Shown: positions 54,924 through 63,847 of the stretch, piece by piece
Numbering within the stretch: the stretch's first letter is position 1
Layout of the letters: the number at the start of each line of letters is the position of its first letter
Assembly: GCF_020042665.1 (NCBI RefSeq)
Contig: NZ_CP083376.1
Location: 310,001-374,000 of the forward strand
Source: Pseudoxanthomonas sp. X-1
GTDB lineage: Bacteria; Pseudomonadota; Gammaproteobacteria; Xanthomonadales; Xanthomonadaceae
Length of the DNA: 64,000 nucleotides
Direction of reading: 5' to 3'
The notes under the pieces: generated by a model
What the model was told of the DNA's origin: nothing
The model's database searches: none
The model's input: only the letters and a program-made list of their open reading frames with translations
Made by a program: the position numbers and the translations under genes

Positions 54924-54937
54924 TGACAACGATGTCA
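54924..54937. promoter_or_regulatory. Candidate NagR (LacI-type) operator
   Basis: TGACAACGATGTCA is a near-perfect palindrome resembling the LacI-family NagR box described for Alteromonadales and Xanthomonadales (AATGACA-rCGy-TGTCATT, from memory). It lies in the divergent promoter region between the kinase gene and nagQ, 30 bp before GTG 54894. NagR is encoded at 57323-58381. Confidence 0.65.
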
Positions 54938-55110
54938 ACAGGGTCCGGACAAATTTTTCGGACCAGTGGTCTTGTTGCGTTGCGGCGTGCCTCATGGGCG
55001 ATTCCGTGCCACGCGCTGCGACGGAAGCCCCGCGAAAAAAGCCGTCTCGCGTCATGTGACCGGGTCGCCGCAGCGGATGGCGCGCCAGCGGCCTTGCGGA
55101 TTTCCGGAAA

Positions 55111-55140
55111 ATTGGTTTTAAATTGGACCCAATGAATTTA
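55111..55140. promoter_or_regulatory. nagQ promoter/operator region with palindrome
   Basis: An AT-rich island in GC-rich DNA: TTGGTTTTAAATTGGACCCA reading on to ATGAATTTAA. It contains the exact palindrome TTGGACCCAA (55122-55131) within a larger rough symmetry, and a spare TTGG half-site at 55111. It ends about 27 bp before the nagQ ATG and may be a GntR-type autoregulatory site. Confidence 0.5.
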
Positions 55141-55166
55141 AATCCACCCTCGCAGGCGGCCCGCTG

Positions 55167-55922
55167 ATGGGTCGCGCCGGACCCGCGGTCGATCCGCGGT
55201 TGCGCGCGATCGCGCTGGACGCCGAGGCGCCCACGCCGCTGTACCTGCAGCTCACCACCCAGCTGATCGATGCGATCCGCGGCGAGCAGTGGAAGCCTGG
55301 CGAAGCGCTGCCCGCCGAGCGCGTGCTGTGCGCGCAGCTGAAGGTCTCGCGCGTCACCCTGCGCCAGGCCATGGATGCGCTGGTCGAGCAGGGCCTGGTC
55401 GTTCGCCGGCAGGGCGCCGGGACCTTCGTCACCTCGCAGATCCCCCATCCGCTCAGCGGCCTGACCAGCTTCAGCGAAACCCTGCGGATGAAGGGCTACC
55501 AGCCTGGCAGCCGTTGGCTGGAGCGCCGCGTGCGCCCGGCGCTGGGCGAGGAGATCCTGCGCCTGGGGCTGTCGCCGGATGCGCAGGTGTCCTCGCTCAC
55601 CCGCCTGCGCAGCGCCGACGAGCGGGTCATGGCCTACGAACACACGATCGTGCCGGAGCGGGTGCTGCCCGATCCGCTGGCCATGGGCGACTCGCTCTAC
55701 GCCTACCTGGACGCGCAGGGCACGCCGGTCGTGCGCGCGCTGCAGTACTTCCGCGCGGTCAACCTGAGCGCGGCGATGGCGCAGCACCTGGGCATGGCGC
55801 AGGGCGAGGCCATCCTGCACGTGGTGCGGGTCGGCTACGGCCGCGACGCGAGCGCGATCGAGCTGAGCCACACCTATTGCCACAACGATTTCTACGATTT
55901 CGTCGCCGAATTGCGACGTTGA
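55167..55922 (+). CDS. nagQ: GntR/HutC-family regulator, NagQ-like
   Basis: 251-residue regulator. The N-terminal winged helix-turn-helix reads PLYLQLTTQLIDAIRGEQWK, ALPAERVLCAQLKVSRVTLRQAMDAL (split here by reading) and VVRRQGAGTFV; the C-terminal UTRA domain (from about residue 95) binds a sugar phosphate. HutC-type members of xanthomonad nag clusters are called NagQ and respond to GlcNAc catabolites. First gene of the plus-strand nag run, followed after 81 bp by the transporter. Confidence 0.88.
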   Translation: MGRAGPAVDPRLRAIALDAEAPTPLYLQLTTQLIDAIRGEQWKPGEALPAERVLCAQLKVSRVTLRQAMDALVEQGLVVRRQGAGTFVTSQIPHPLSGLTSFSETLRMKGYQPGSRWLERRVRPALGEEILRLGLSPDAQVSSLTRLRSADERVMAYEHTIVPERVLPDPLAMGDSLYAYLDAQGTPVVRALQYFRAVNLSAAMAQHLGMAQGEAILHVVRVGYGRDASAIELSHTYCHNDFYDFVAELRR

Positions 55923-56003
55923 ACCCGTCCGCCGCGCCCGGGCGTGCCCGCGGCGCGGCGGGTGTCACGCTCTCACCATCGAACCTTCGGAGTTGCGCGT
56001 CCC

Positions 56004-57281
56004 ATGTCGTCCGACCAGAGCAAACGCTTCGCCACTTCGCTGGCCATCACCGGCCTGCTGTTCTTCATCATGGGGTTCTTCACCTGGATCAACGGCCCGC
56101 TGATCACCTTCGTCAAGCTGGCCTTCGACCTGGATGAGGTCAAGGCGTTCCTGGTGGTGTTCGTCTTCTACATCTCCTACTTCCTGCTGGCGCTGCCGGC
56201 CGCGGCGGTGCTCAAGCTCACCGGCATGAAGAAGGGCCTGGCGCTGAGCCTCGGGCTGATGGCGATGGGCGCGGCGATGTTCGGCCAGTTCTCCACCCAT
56301 CGCTGGTACGCCGGCGCGCTGTCGGGGCTGTTCGTGATCGGCGGCGGCCTGGCCATGCTGCAGACGGCGGTCAATCCCTACATCTCCATCCTGGGGCCGA
56401 TCGAGACCGCCGCGCGCCGCATCGCGCTGATGGGCATCTGCAACAAGGTGGCCGGCATCCTGGCGCCGATCGTGATCGGCTCGCTGGTGCTGCATGGCGT
56501 GGGCGACATCGCCACCCAGGTGGCCGCCGCCGACCCGGCCACCAAGGAGCAGCTGCTCGATGCGTTCGCCGCCAAGATCCACGGCCCGTACCTGGCCATG
56601 GCCGGAGTGCTGGTGGTGGTGGCGCTGGGCATCCTGTTCTCGCCGCTGCCCGAACTGCGCGGCAGCGAGGCCAACGCCGAGGTCGCCGCCAGGAGCGGCG
56701 TGGCGCGCGGCAGCATCTTCCAGTTCCCGCACCTGCTGCTGGGCGTGCTGTGCCTGTTCTGCTACGTCGGCGTGGAAGTGCTCGCCGGCGATGCCATCGG
56801 CACCTACGGCAACGGCTTCGGCCTGCCGCTGGACGAGACCAAGTTCTTCACCTCCTTCACCCTGGGCGCGATGCTCCTGGGTTACCTGGCCGGGCTGGTG
56901 GCGATCCCGCGCCTGCTCTCGCAGCAGGCCTATCTGGCGATGTCGGCGGTGCTCGGCGTGGTGTTCGCGCTGGGCGCGCTGCTGACCCACGGCTACGTGT
57001 CGGTGGCCTTCGTGGCCGCGCTGGGCTTCGCCAACGCGATGATGTGGCCGGCGATCTTCCCGCTGGCGATCAGGGGCCTGGGTCGCTTCACCGAGACCGG
57101 TTCGGCGCTGCTGGTGATGGGCATCGCCGGCGGCGCGGTGCTCTCGCAGGGCTTCGCCATCCTCAAGCAACATGCCGATTTCCAGGTGGTGTTCGCGGCC
57201 CTGGCCGTGCCCTGCTACCTGTACATCCTGTTCTTCGCCGTGCGCGGCTACCGTGTCGGCCACGGCGCAGGATCGCGCTGA
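56004..57281 (+). CDS. nagP: GlcNAc transporter, MFS FucP/NagP family
   Basis: 425-residue, 12-helix major facilitator of the FucP/GluP/NagP sugar:proton symporter group. GFFTWINGPLITFVKLAFDL, the loop motif LPAAAVLKLTGMKKGLALSL, GGGLAMLQTAVNPYISILGP and MMWPAIFPLAIRGLG match the family. It should import GlcNAc across the inner membrane after the TonB-dependent receptor has brought it into the periplasm. ATG 56004 gives the standard short cytoplasmic start. It is followed after 41 bp by nagR. Confidence 0.92.
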   Translation: MSSDQSKRFATSLAITGLLFFIMGFFTWINGPLITFVKLAFDLDEVKAFLVVFVFYISYFLLALPAAAVLKLTGMKKGLALSLGLMAMGAAMFGQFSTHRWYAGALSGLFVIGGGLAMLQTAVNPYISILGPIETAARRIALMGICNKVAGILAPIVIGSLVLHGVGDIATQVAAADPATKEQLLDAFAAKIHGPYLAMAGVLVVVALGILFSPLPELRGSEANAEVAARSGVARGSIFQFPHLLLGVLCLFCYVGVEVLAGDAIGTYGNGFGLPLDETKFFTSFTLGAMLLGYLAGLVAIPRLLSQQAYLAMSAVLGVVFALGALLTHGYVSVAFVAALGFANAMMWPAIFPLAIRGLGRFTETGSALLVMGIAGGAVLSQGFAILKQHADFQVVFAALAVPCYLYILFFAVRGYRVGHGAGSR

Positions 57282-57322
57282 ACCCGCCGCCCTCTCTTCC
57301 GGACTGACGCAGGAACCAGCAC

Positions 57323-58381
57323 ATGCGCCGCCCCACCATCAAGGATGTCGCCGAGCGGGCCAAGGTCTCGCTCAAGACGGTCTCGCGCGTGATCAACAAC
57401 GAGCCCTCGGTCATGCAGGCCACGCGCCAGCGCGTGCTGCGCGCCATCGCCGAACTGGACTACGAACCGGACCCGTCCGCGCGCAATCTGCGCAGCGGCA
57501 CGCCGTTCGTGATCGGCCTGGTCTACGACAACCCCAACCCGTACCACATCATCGGCGTGCAGAACGGCGTGCTGGCGGCGTGCCGCGAGACCGGGTTCGG
57601 CCTGCAGATCCAGCCCTGCGATTCGACCTCGCCGCTGCTGGCCGAGGAGCTGGCCGAGTTCGTGCAGCGCTCGCGCCTGGCCGGACTGGTGCTGACCGCG
57701 CCGATGTCCGAACGGCCCGAGCTGATCGCCGCGCTCACCGCGCGCGGGGTGCAGCTGGTGCGCATCATCGCCGCCACCGAGGACCCGGGCGAGGGCCCGC
57801 CGTGCGTCTACGTGGACGACCGCGACGCGGCCTACGAGATCACCGAGCACCTGATCCAGCTGGGCCACCAGCGCATCGGCTTCCTGATGGGCGGGCCGGC
57901 GCACCGCTCCTCCACCGAGCGCTACGCCGGTTACGAGCAGGCGCTGAAGGACTACGGCATCACCCTGGACAAGCACCTGGTGGTGCCGGGCGACTACACC
58001 TTCGACGACGGCTTCCGCGGCGCGCGCCGCCTGCTGGCGCTGCGCGAGCCGCCCACGGCGATCTTCGGCTCCAACGACGAGATCGCCGCCGGCGTGCTGG
58101 CCGCGGCCAAGTCGGCCGGCATGAACGTGCCCTACGACCTGTCCATCGCCGGCTTCGAGGACAGCCCGTTCTCCAAGCAGTCCTGGCCGGCGCTGACCAC
58201 CGCCAAGCAGGCCACCGAGGACATCGCCAAGCACGCCGCGCGCCTGCTGATCGCGCGCCTGCGCCAGGACGCCTACGACGACGCTCCCATCGCCATGCAC
58301 AACCAGGGCTTCACCCCGCAGCTGGTCGTGCGCGGTTCCACCGCTCCCATGCGCCCCTCGCGGGCCGAGTCCAAGACCTGA
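57323..58381 (+). CDS. nagR: LacI-family repressor NagR
   Basis: 352-residue LacI-type repressor. The helix-turn-helix and hinge are TIKDVAERAKVSLKTVSRVI and NLRSGTPFVIGL, then a periplasmic-binding-protein-like effector domain. In Xanthomonas NagR represses nag genes and releases DNA on binding a GlcNAc catabolite. The palindrome at 54924-54937 is a good target. Its stop lies 4 bp before the deaminase gene, so it is made within the operon it controls. Confidence 0.92.
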   Translation: MRRPTIKDVAERAKVSLKTVSRVINNEPSVMQATRQRVLRAIAELDYEPDPSARNLRSGTPFVIGLVYDNPNPYHIIGVQNGVLAACRETGFGLQIQPCDSTSPLLAEELAEFVQRSRLAGLVLTAPMSERPELIAALTARGVQLVRIIAATEDPGEGPPCVYVDDRDAAYEITEHLIQLGHQRIGFLMGGPAHRSSTERYAGYEQALKDYGITLDKHLVVPGDYTFDDGFRGARRLLALREPPTAIFGSNDEIAAGVLAAAKSAGMNVPYDLSIAGFEDSPFSKQSWPALTTAKQATEDIAKHAARLLIARLRQDAYDDAPIAMHNQGFTPQLVVRGSTAPMRPSRAESKT

Positions 58382-58385
58382 TCCC

Positions 58386-59429
58386 ATGACGTCCGACGTT
58401 CCGCTGCCGGCTCCCGCCGACACCCTGATGTACAACGAAGCCGCCTCCACCGCGCAGGTGGTCGCCACCCAGTTCGCCCGCAACCACGACACCGTGGTGG
58501 CGCTGGCGCGGTCGCTGCGCGAGAACCCGCCGCCGTTCGTGGCGACCTGCGCGCGCGGCAGTTCGGATCACGCCGCGACCTTCGGCAAGTACCTGTTCGA
58601 GACCCAGCTGGGGGTGGTCACCGCCTCGGCCTCGCCCTCGATCGGCTCGGTCTACGGCGCGCCGCTGAAGCTGGCCGGCGCGCTGTTCATCGTGATCTCC
58701 CAGTCCGGCAAGAGCCCGGATCTGCTGCGCAACGCCGAGGCGGCCAAGGCGGCCGGCGCGCGCGTGGTGGCGCTGGTCAACGTGGAGGATTCGCCGCTGG
58801 CGCAGCTGGCCGAGGTGGTGATCCCGCTGTGCGCCGGCCCGGAGAAATCCGTCGCCGCGACCAAGAGCTACCTGGCCTCGCTGGCCGCGCTGCTGCAGCT
58901 GGCCGCGCACTGGTCGCAGGACGCGGCGCTGCTGGCCGCGCTCGATGCGCTGCCCGGCGCGCTGCGCCAGGCGTGGGAAGCGGACTGGTCCGGCGTCAGC
59001 GAAGGCCTGGTCGACGCGCACAACCTGTTCGTGCTCGGCCGCGGCCTCGGCCTGGGCGCGGCGCAGGAGGCGGCGCTGAAGTTCAAGGAGACCTGCGGCC
59101 TGCACGCCGAAGGTTACAGCTCGGCCGAGGTCAAGCATGGGCCGATGGCGCTGGTCGGGCCGGGCTTCCCGGTGCTGTGCTTCGCCCAGCCCGACGGTAC
59201 CGAGGCCGGCATGCTGACGCTGGCCAGGGAGTTCCGCGCCCGCGGCGCGCAGGTGTGGGTGGCCGCCACGCACGACGGCGACCTGCCGCTGGTGGATGTG
59301 CCGCATCCGGCGTGCGCGCCGCTGCTGACCATCCAGAGCTTCTACAAGGCGATCAACGCCCTGGCCCTGGCGCGCGGCCACAACCCCGACGTGCCGCCGC
59401 ATCTGAACAAGGTCACCGAAACCGTATGA
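58386..59429 (+). CDS. nagB-II: Glucosamine-6-phosphate deaminase, SIS type (NagB-II)
   Basis: 347 residues with two SIS domains, resembling the isomerase half of GlmS. FVATCARGSSDHAATF, FIVISQSGKSPDLL, GPEKSVAATKSYLASLAAL and FKETCGLHAEGYSSAEVKHGP mark the sugar phosphate sites. NagB-II is the non-homologous replacement for NagB in Alteromonadales, Xanthomonadales and others, converting GlcN-6-P to fructose-6-P and ammonia. Its stop overlaps the nagA ATG (ATGA at 59426-59429). Confidence 0.93.
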   Translation: MTSDVPLPAPADTLMYNEAASTAQVVATQFARNHDTVVALARSLRENPPPFVATCARGSSDHAATFGKYLFETQLGVVTASASPSIGSVYGAPLKLAGALFIVISQSGKSPDLLRNAEAAKAAGARVVALVNVEDSPLAQLAEVVIPLCAGPEKSVAATKSYLASLAALLQLAAHWSQDAALLAALDALPGALRQAWEADWSGVSEGLVDAHNLFVLGRGLGLGAAQEAALKFKETCGLHAEGYSSAEVKHGPMALVGPGFPVLCFAQPDGTEAGMLTLAREFRARGAQVWVAATHDGDLPLVDVPHPACAPLLTIQSFYKAINALALARGHNPDVPPHLNKVTETV

Positions 59430-60571
59430 GCATCTTTGCCCTGGTCAACGCGCGGGTGTTCGCCGCGCAGGGCCTGATCGAGGACGGCGCCGTGGTGGTG
59501 CGCGACGGCCGCATCGCCGCGATCACCGACCGCGCCGGCGCCAAGGCCTTCACCGAGGATCTGCGCGACCTCGGTGGCGCCTGGCTGGCGCCGGGTTTCA
59601 TCGACATCCAGGTCAACGGCGGCGGCGGCGTGCTGTTCAACAACACGCCCACGGCCGAAGGCATCGACCGCATCGGCCGCGCGCATCGCAAGTACGGCAC
59701 CACCGCGTTCCTGCCGACCCTGATCAGCGACCGCGCCGAGGTCATGGACGCGGCCATCGCCGCCACGCGCCAGGCCATCGCCGACGGCGTGGACGGCGTG
59801 CTGGGCATCCACCTGGAAGGGCCGTACCTGGCGCCGGCGCGCAAGGGCACGCACGACGCGCAGCAGTTCCGCGTGCCCGGCGACGACGAGATCGCCATGG
59901 CCACCGCGCTGGACAACGGCCTGACCCTGATGACCGTGGCGCCGGAGGCCATCGGCCCCGAACGCATCGCCGCGCTCGTCGCGCGCGGGGCGATCGTGGT
60001 CGCCGGCCACACCGCGGCCAGCTACGAGCAGGCCCGCGCCGGGCTGGATGCCGGCCTGCGCGGCTTCACCCACCTCTACAACGCGATGAGCCCGCTGCAG
60101 GGCCGCGAGCCCGGCGCGGTCGGCGCGGCGCTCGAGGATCCGCACAGCTGGTGCGGGATGATCGTCGATGGCGTGCATGTGCACCCGGCCTCGCTGCGCG
60201 TGGCGCTGGCGGCCAAGCCGCGCGGCAAGCTGGTGCTGGTCACCGACGCCATGCCGATGGTCGGCGACGCGCGTCCCAGCTTCGACCTCTATGGCGAGAC
60301 CATCACCGCCGTCGATGGCGTGGTGCGCAACGCGGCCGGCTCGCTGGCCGGCTCGGCGCTGGACATGGCCAGCGCGGTGCGCAACGCCGTGCATCTGCTC
60401 GGCCTGCCGCTGGAGGAGGCGCTGCGCATGGCGACGCTGTATCCGGCGCAGTTCCTGCGGCTGGAGCACGAGCGCGGCGCGATCGCCGAAGGCCTGCGCG
60501 CCGACCTGGTCGCGCTGGACGACGACCTGCACGTGGTCCAGACCTGGATTGGCGGGAAACCCCCACGCTGA
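59426..60571 (+). CDS. nagA: N-acetylglucosamine-6-phosphate deacetylase
   Basis: 381-residue amidohydrolase. APGFIDIQVNGGGGVLFN is the beginning of the barrel; the metal-binding Glu sits in HLEGPYLAPARKGTHD, histidines in VAGHTAASYEQ and GFTHLYNAMSP, and the catalytic Asp in LVTDAMPM. It removes acetate from GlcNAc-6-P, passing GlcN-6-P to NagB-II. The start ATG 59426 overlaps the previous stop, so the two enzymes are translationally coupled. Confidence 0.95.
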   Translation: MSIFALVNARVFAAQGLIEDGAVVVRDGRIAAITDRAGAKAFTEDLRDLGGAWLAPGFIDIQVNGGGGVLFNNTPTAEGIDRIGRAHRKYGTTAFLPTLISDRAEVMDAAIAATRQAIADGVDGVLGIHLEGPYLAPARKGTHDAQQFRVPGDDEIAMATALDNGLTLMTVAPEAIGPERIAALVARGAIVVAGHTAASYEQARAGLDAGLRGFTHLYNAMSPLQGREPGAVGAALEDPHSWCGMIVDGVHVHPASLRVALAAKPRGKLVLVTDAMPMVGDARPSFDLYGETITAVDGVVRNAAGSLAGSALDMASAVRNAVHLLGLPLEEALRMATLYPAQFLRLEHERGAIAEGLRADLVALDDDLHVVQTWIGGKPPR

Positions 60572-60587
60572 GCGACACTTGCGGGCC

Positions 60588-61667
60588 ATGAACAGCCTCC
60601 CCGCGCGCCGTTTTGCCTCCGTCGATGCCCTGCGCGGGCTGACGGTGGCGTTGATGCTGCTGGTCAACGATCCGGGCGACTGGGCGCACGTGTACGCCCC
60701 GCTGCTGCATTCGGAGTGGAACGGCTGCACGCCGACCGATCTGGTGTTTCCGTTCTTCCTGTTCATCGTCGGCGTGTCGATCGCGCTGGGGATCGTGCCG
60801 CGCATCGAGGCCGGCGCCGACCCCGCGCCGATCCGCCGCAGCATCGCGGTGCGCGCGCTGCGCATCGTCGGCATCGGCCTTGCGATCAACCTGCTGGCCT
60901 GGTGGCTGCTGGACAAGCCGCACTTCCGCCCCTGGGGGGTGCTGCAGCGGATCGGGATCTGCTTCTTCGTGGTCGGCTGGCTGGCCACCTCTGCCCGGTC
61001 GCGCGCCTGGCTGGGGCCGCTGGCGGCGGTCCTGCTGCTGGGCTACTGGGCTTTGCTGGCCTTCGGCGGCGGCTATGCGCCGTGGATCAATCTGGCCAGC
61101 CGCGTGGATACCGCGCTGCTGGGGCCGCTGGTGTACGAGCTCGACCCGGCCACCGGCCGCGGCCACGACCCCGAGGGCCTGCTGTCCACGCTGCCGTCGC
61201 TGGCGACCGTCCTGCTGGGCCTGCATGCCGGCGGCTGGCTGCGCCGTGGGCGCACCCATCGCCTGCTGCCCGGGGCCCTGGCCGGGCTGATGATCGGCTG
61301 GCTGTGGTCGGCGGTGCTGCCCTGGAACAAGAACCTGTGGACGCCTTCGTTCGTGCTGTGGACGGCGGGCTGGGCGATGGCCGTGCTGTGGCTGTTCCAC
61401 CAGCTCATCGACCGCCACGGCTGGCCGGCGCTGGGCCGGTCGCTGGGTCTCAACGCGATCACGGTCTATGCGGGGTCGGCGCTGATGTTCCTGCTGCTGT
61501 ACGCGGTGGAGGCGTGGGAGGCGATCTATCGGGTGGGGTTCGCGGACTGGATGACGCCGAGGTTCGGGCCGTACGTGCCATCGCTCGCCTTCGGCCTGGC
61601 GTTCACCGGGCTGTGGTGGGGCATCGCGAAGCTGATGGAGCGGCGCGGGATCGTGATTAAGGTCTAG
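60588..61667 (+). CDS. nagX: NagX-type membrane protein (DUF5009)
   Basis: 359-residue protein with about ten membrane segments, related to the heparan-alpha-glucosaminide N-acetyltransferase family. RFASVDALRGLTVALMLLVN, PTDLVFPFFLFIVGVS and WGVLQRIGICFF are the signature blocks. NagX is a frequent member of proteobacterial nag operons and may help transport or acetylate amino sugars in the membrane; function not proven. Start ATG 60588, 16 bp after nagA. It is the last gene of the operon. Confidence 0.9.
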   Translation: MNSLPARRFASVDALRGLTVALMLLVNDPGDWAHVYAPLLHSEWNGCTPTDLVFPFFLFIVGVSIALGIVPRIEAGADPAPIRRSIAVRALRIVGIGLAINLLAWWLLDKPHFRPWGVLQRIGICFFVVGWLATSARSRAWLGPLAAVLLLGYWALLAFGGGYAPWINLASRVDTALLGPLVYELDPATGRGHDPEGLLSTLPSLATVLLGLHAGGWLRRGRTHRLLPGALAGLMIGWLWSAVLPWNKNLWTPSFVLWTAGWAMAVLWLFHQLIDRHGWPALGRSLGLNAITVYAGSALMFLLLYAVEAWEAIYRVGFADWMTPRFGPYVPSLAFGLAFTGLWWGIAKLMERRGIVIKV

Positions 61668-61742
61668 CCGTCCTCCTGCTCTTCGCCCACCTGCCAGAGC
61701 GGGGATGCACACCGGGCACCCGGGCGAGCCGCGCGGTGACCG

Positions 61743-62792
61743 CTAGGCCAACAGCAACAGCATTCCGCGATTGAGCGCATAGCCGCCCACCATCAGCAGC
61801 CCCCACAACACCGCCGCCAGCAGCAGCGGCCTGGCCCCCGCCTGGCGGATCGCGCCCCAGTGCGTCCGCAGCCCCAGCGCCGCCATCGCCATGGCCAGCA
61901 ACAGCGTGTCCAACGCGTTGGCGACCGCGACCACGCGCGCCGGCAACAGATGCAGCGAGTTGAAGCCGGCCACCGCCACGAAGCCCAGTGCGAACCACGG
62001 GATCGTCAACGGCGTCGCCCCCGTCTCCGCCCGCGGACGGCCGCGGCGCAGCCAGGCGCCCAGCGCCAGCAGGAACGGCGCCAGCAGCATCACCCGCAGC
62101 ATCTTCTCGATCACCGCCGCGTTCGCCGCGGCCTCGCCGACGGCGCGGCCGGCGACCACCACCTGGGCGACTTCGTGGATGGTCGAACCCGCGTAGAGGC
62201 CGTAGGCGTGCGCATCCAGCGGCAGGTGCGGGGCCAGCTGCGGATACACGAACATGCTCAACGTGCCGAACACCACCACCGTGGCCACCGCGACCGACAC
62301 CTTGTGCGCCGGCGCCCTGAGCACCGGCTCGGTGGCCAGCACCGCGGCCGCGCCACAGATCGCGCTGCCGGCGCTGATCAGCATCGCGCTCTGGCGATCC
62401 AGCCTGAGCACACGCATGCCCCACCACGTGCCGGCGACGAACACGCCGGCCACCACCGCCACGTCGATCGCCAGCCCGGCCACGCCCACGCCCATCAGGT
62501 CCTGGAAGGTCACGCGCAGGCCATAGAGCACGATCCCGGCGCGCAGCAGCGTGCCCTTGGCCAGGTCGACGCCCGCGCCGGTACGCGTGGCGATGGCCGG
62601 GAACACGCTGTTGCCCAGGGCGATGCCGAGCACGATCGCCAGGGTCAGCGCGCTCAAGCCTGCACCCTGCATCCACGGGACCTGCGCCAGACCGATGGCG
62701 GCCAGGGCGATGCCGAGGACCAGCAGCAGTCCTGGCCACGGGCCGGACCTGTGGTCGAGGGCGAATGGACGCGGGAGCGTGGAGCCTGACAT
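61743..62792 (-). CDS. YeiH-family (UPF0324) membrane transporter
   Basis: 349-residue, ten-helix protein of the YeiH/UPF0324 family, annotated as putative sulphate exporter. VLGIALGNSVFPA, GTLLRAGIVLYGLRVTFQD, LISAGSAICGAAAVLATEPV, YAGSTIHEVAQVV and ALGLRTHW are family blocks. Substrate unproven; sulphur oxyanions or related compounds are proposed. ATG 62792 (MSGSTLPRPF) fits the family. It is divergent from the LysR gene with 80 bp between, the usual yeiH-yeiE arrangement. Confidence 0.9.
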   Translation of the reverse strand: MSGSTLPRPFALDHRSGPWPGLLLVLGIALAAIGLAQVPWMQGAGLSALTLAIVLGIALGNSVFPAIATRTGAGVDLAKGTLLRAGIVLYGLRVTFQDLMGVGVAGLAIDVAVVAGVFVAGTWWGMRVLRLDRQSAMLISAGSAICGAAAVLATEPVLRAPAHKVSVAVATVVVFGTLSMFVYPQLAPHLPLDAHAYGLYAGSTIHEVAQVVVAGRAVGEAAANAAVIEKMLRVMLLAPFLLALGAWLRRGRPRAETGATPLTIPWFALGFVAVAGFNSLHLLPARVVAVANALDTLLLAMAMAALGLRTHWGAIRQAGARPLLLAAVLWGLLMVGGYALNRGMLLLLA

Positions 62793-62872
62793 GGCGCGCC
62801 TGTGGCGATGAGCGGATGCGTCATGCTCGGCCGGCGCGTAGGATGCGTCCAATACATCGTTCTCAACTTTCC

Positions 62873-63781
62873 ATGAATTCAGCTCATGGCCTGAATCTGC
62901 ATCTGCTGCGCGTGTTCGCCGCGGTGGTGGAGCACGCGGGCTTCTCGCGCGCGGCCGAGGCGCTGTTCGTCAGCCAGTCGGCCGTGTCCAAGGCGCTGCG
63001 CGAGTTGGAACATCAGCTCGACCTGCCGCTGATCGACCGTTCCGGTGGCCGCGGCGTGCGTTTGACCGAGGGCGGTCAGGCGCTGTATCGCCATGCGCGC
63101 GGCATCTTCGCGCTGGAGCGCGCGGCGCTGGAGGAAGTCCGCGAGCGCGTGGGCCTGCGCCGGGGCGGCCTGCGCATCGGCGCCAGCACCACGGTGGCGG
63201 CGTACTGGCTGGCCGAGGCGTTCGCGCGGCATGCCGCGCGCCATCCGCAGCTGGACAGCGCGCTGGTGGTGGGCAACACCGGCGAAGTGGCCGATGCGTT
63301 GATCGACTGCCGTATCGACGCGGGCTTCGTGGAAGGCCCCCCGCACGACGAACGCATCCTGGCCACGCACTGGCGCCAGGAGCCGCTGCAGGCGGTGGTC
63401 GCCGCCGCCTCGACGCTCGGCGCGCAGCGCCGGGCCAGCGCCCGGCAGCTGGCCGCGCAGCGCTGGCTGGTGCGCGAGGCCGGCTCGGGCACGCGCGAGG
63501 TCGCACAGTCGCTGCTGGCCGCGCGCGGCATCGTGCCGGCGCGCACGCTGGAGATCGGCGGCAACGAGGCCATCGCCCGCGCCGTGGCCGTCGGCGACGG
63601 CGTGGCGATCCTGCCGGCCGCGGTGGTCGCCGACCTCATCGCGGTCGGCCGTCTGCGCGCGCTGGCGCTGCCGCCCGGACCGCCGCTGCAGCGTCCGCTC
63701 TATCGCCTGGAGCTGGCCAACCGCCCGCGATCGCCGGCGCTGGCGGCGTTCCTGGCGGCCATGGACCAGCGGGAAACTTGA
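62873..63781 (+). CDS. LysR-family regulator, YeiE-like
   Basis: 302-residue LysR-type regulator. Winged helix-turn-helix at the N-terminus (NLHLLRVFAAVVEHAGFSRA, FVSQSAVSKALREL) and a co-inducer domain with GASTTVAAYWL. It probably controls the divergent YeiH-type gene, with LysR sites expected in 62793-62872; TCGTTCTCAACTTTCCATGA lies there, but no clear T-N11-A palindrome stands out. ATG 62873 places the helix-turn-helix at the usual distance from the start. Confidence 0.9.
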   Translation: MNSAHGLNLHLLRVFAAVVEHAGFSRAAEALFVSQSAVSKALRELEHQLDLPLIDRSGGRGVRLTEGGQALYRHARGIFALERAALEEVRERVGLRRGGLRIGASTTVAAYWLAEAFARHAARHPQLDSALVVGNTGEVADALIDCRIDAGFVEGPPHDERILATHWRQEPLQAVVAAASTLGAQRRASARQLAAQRWLVREAGSGTREVAQSLLAARGIVPARTLEIGGNEAIARAVAVGDGVAILPAAVVADLIAVGRLRALALPPGPPLQRPLYRLELANRPRSPALAAFLAAMDQRET

Positions 63782-63847
63782 GTCGCAAGGTCGCCTCGTC
63801 CAAGCTTGGAATGCAGGGATTCAACGGGCGACGAACAGGACATCGCC

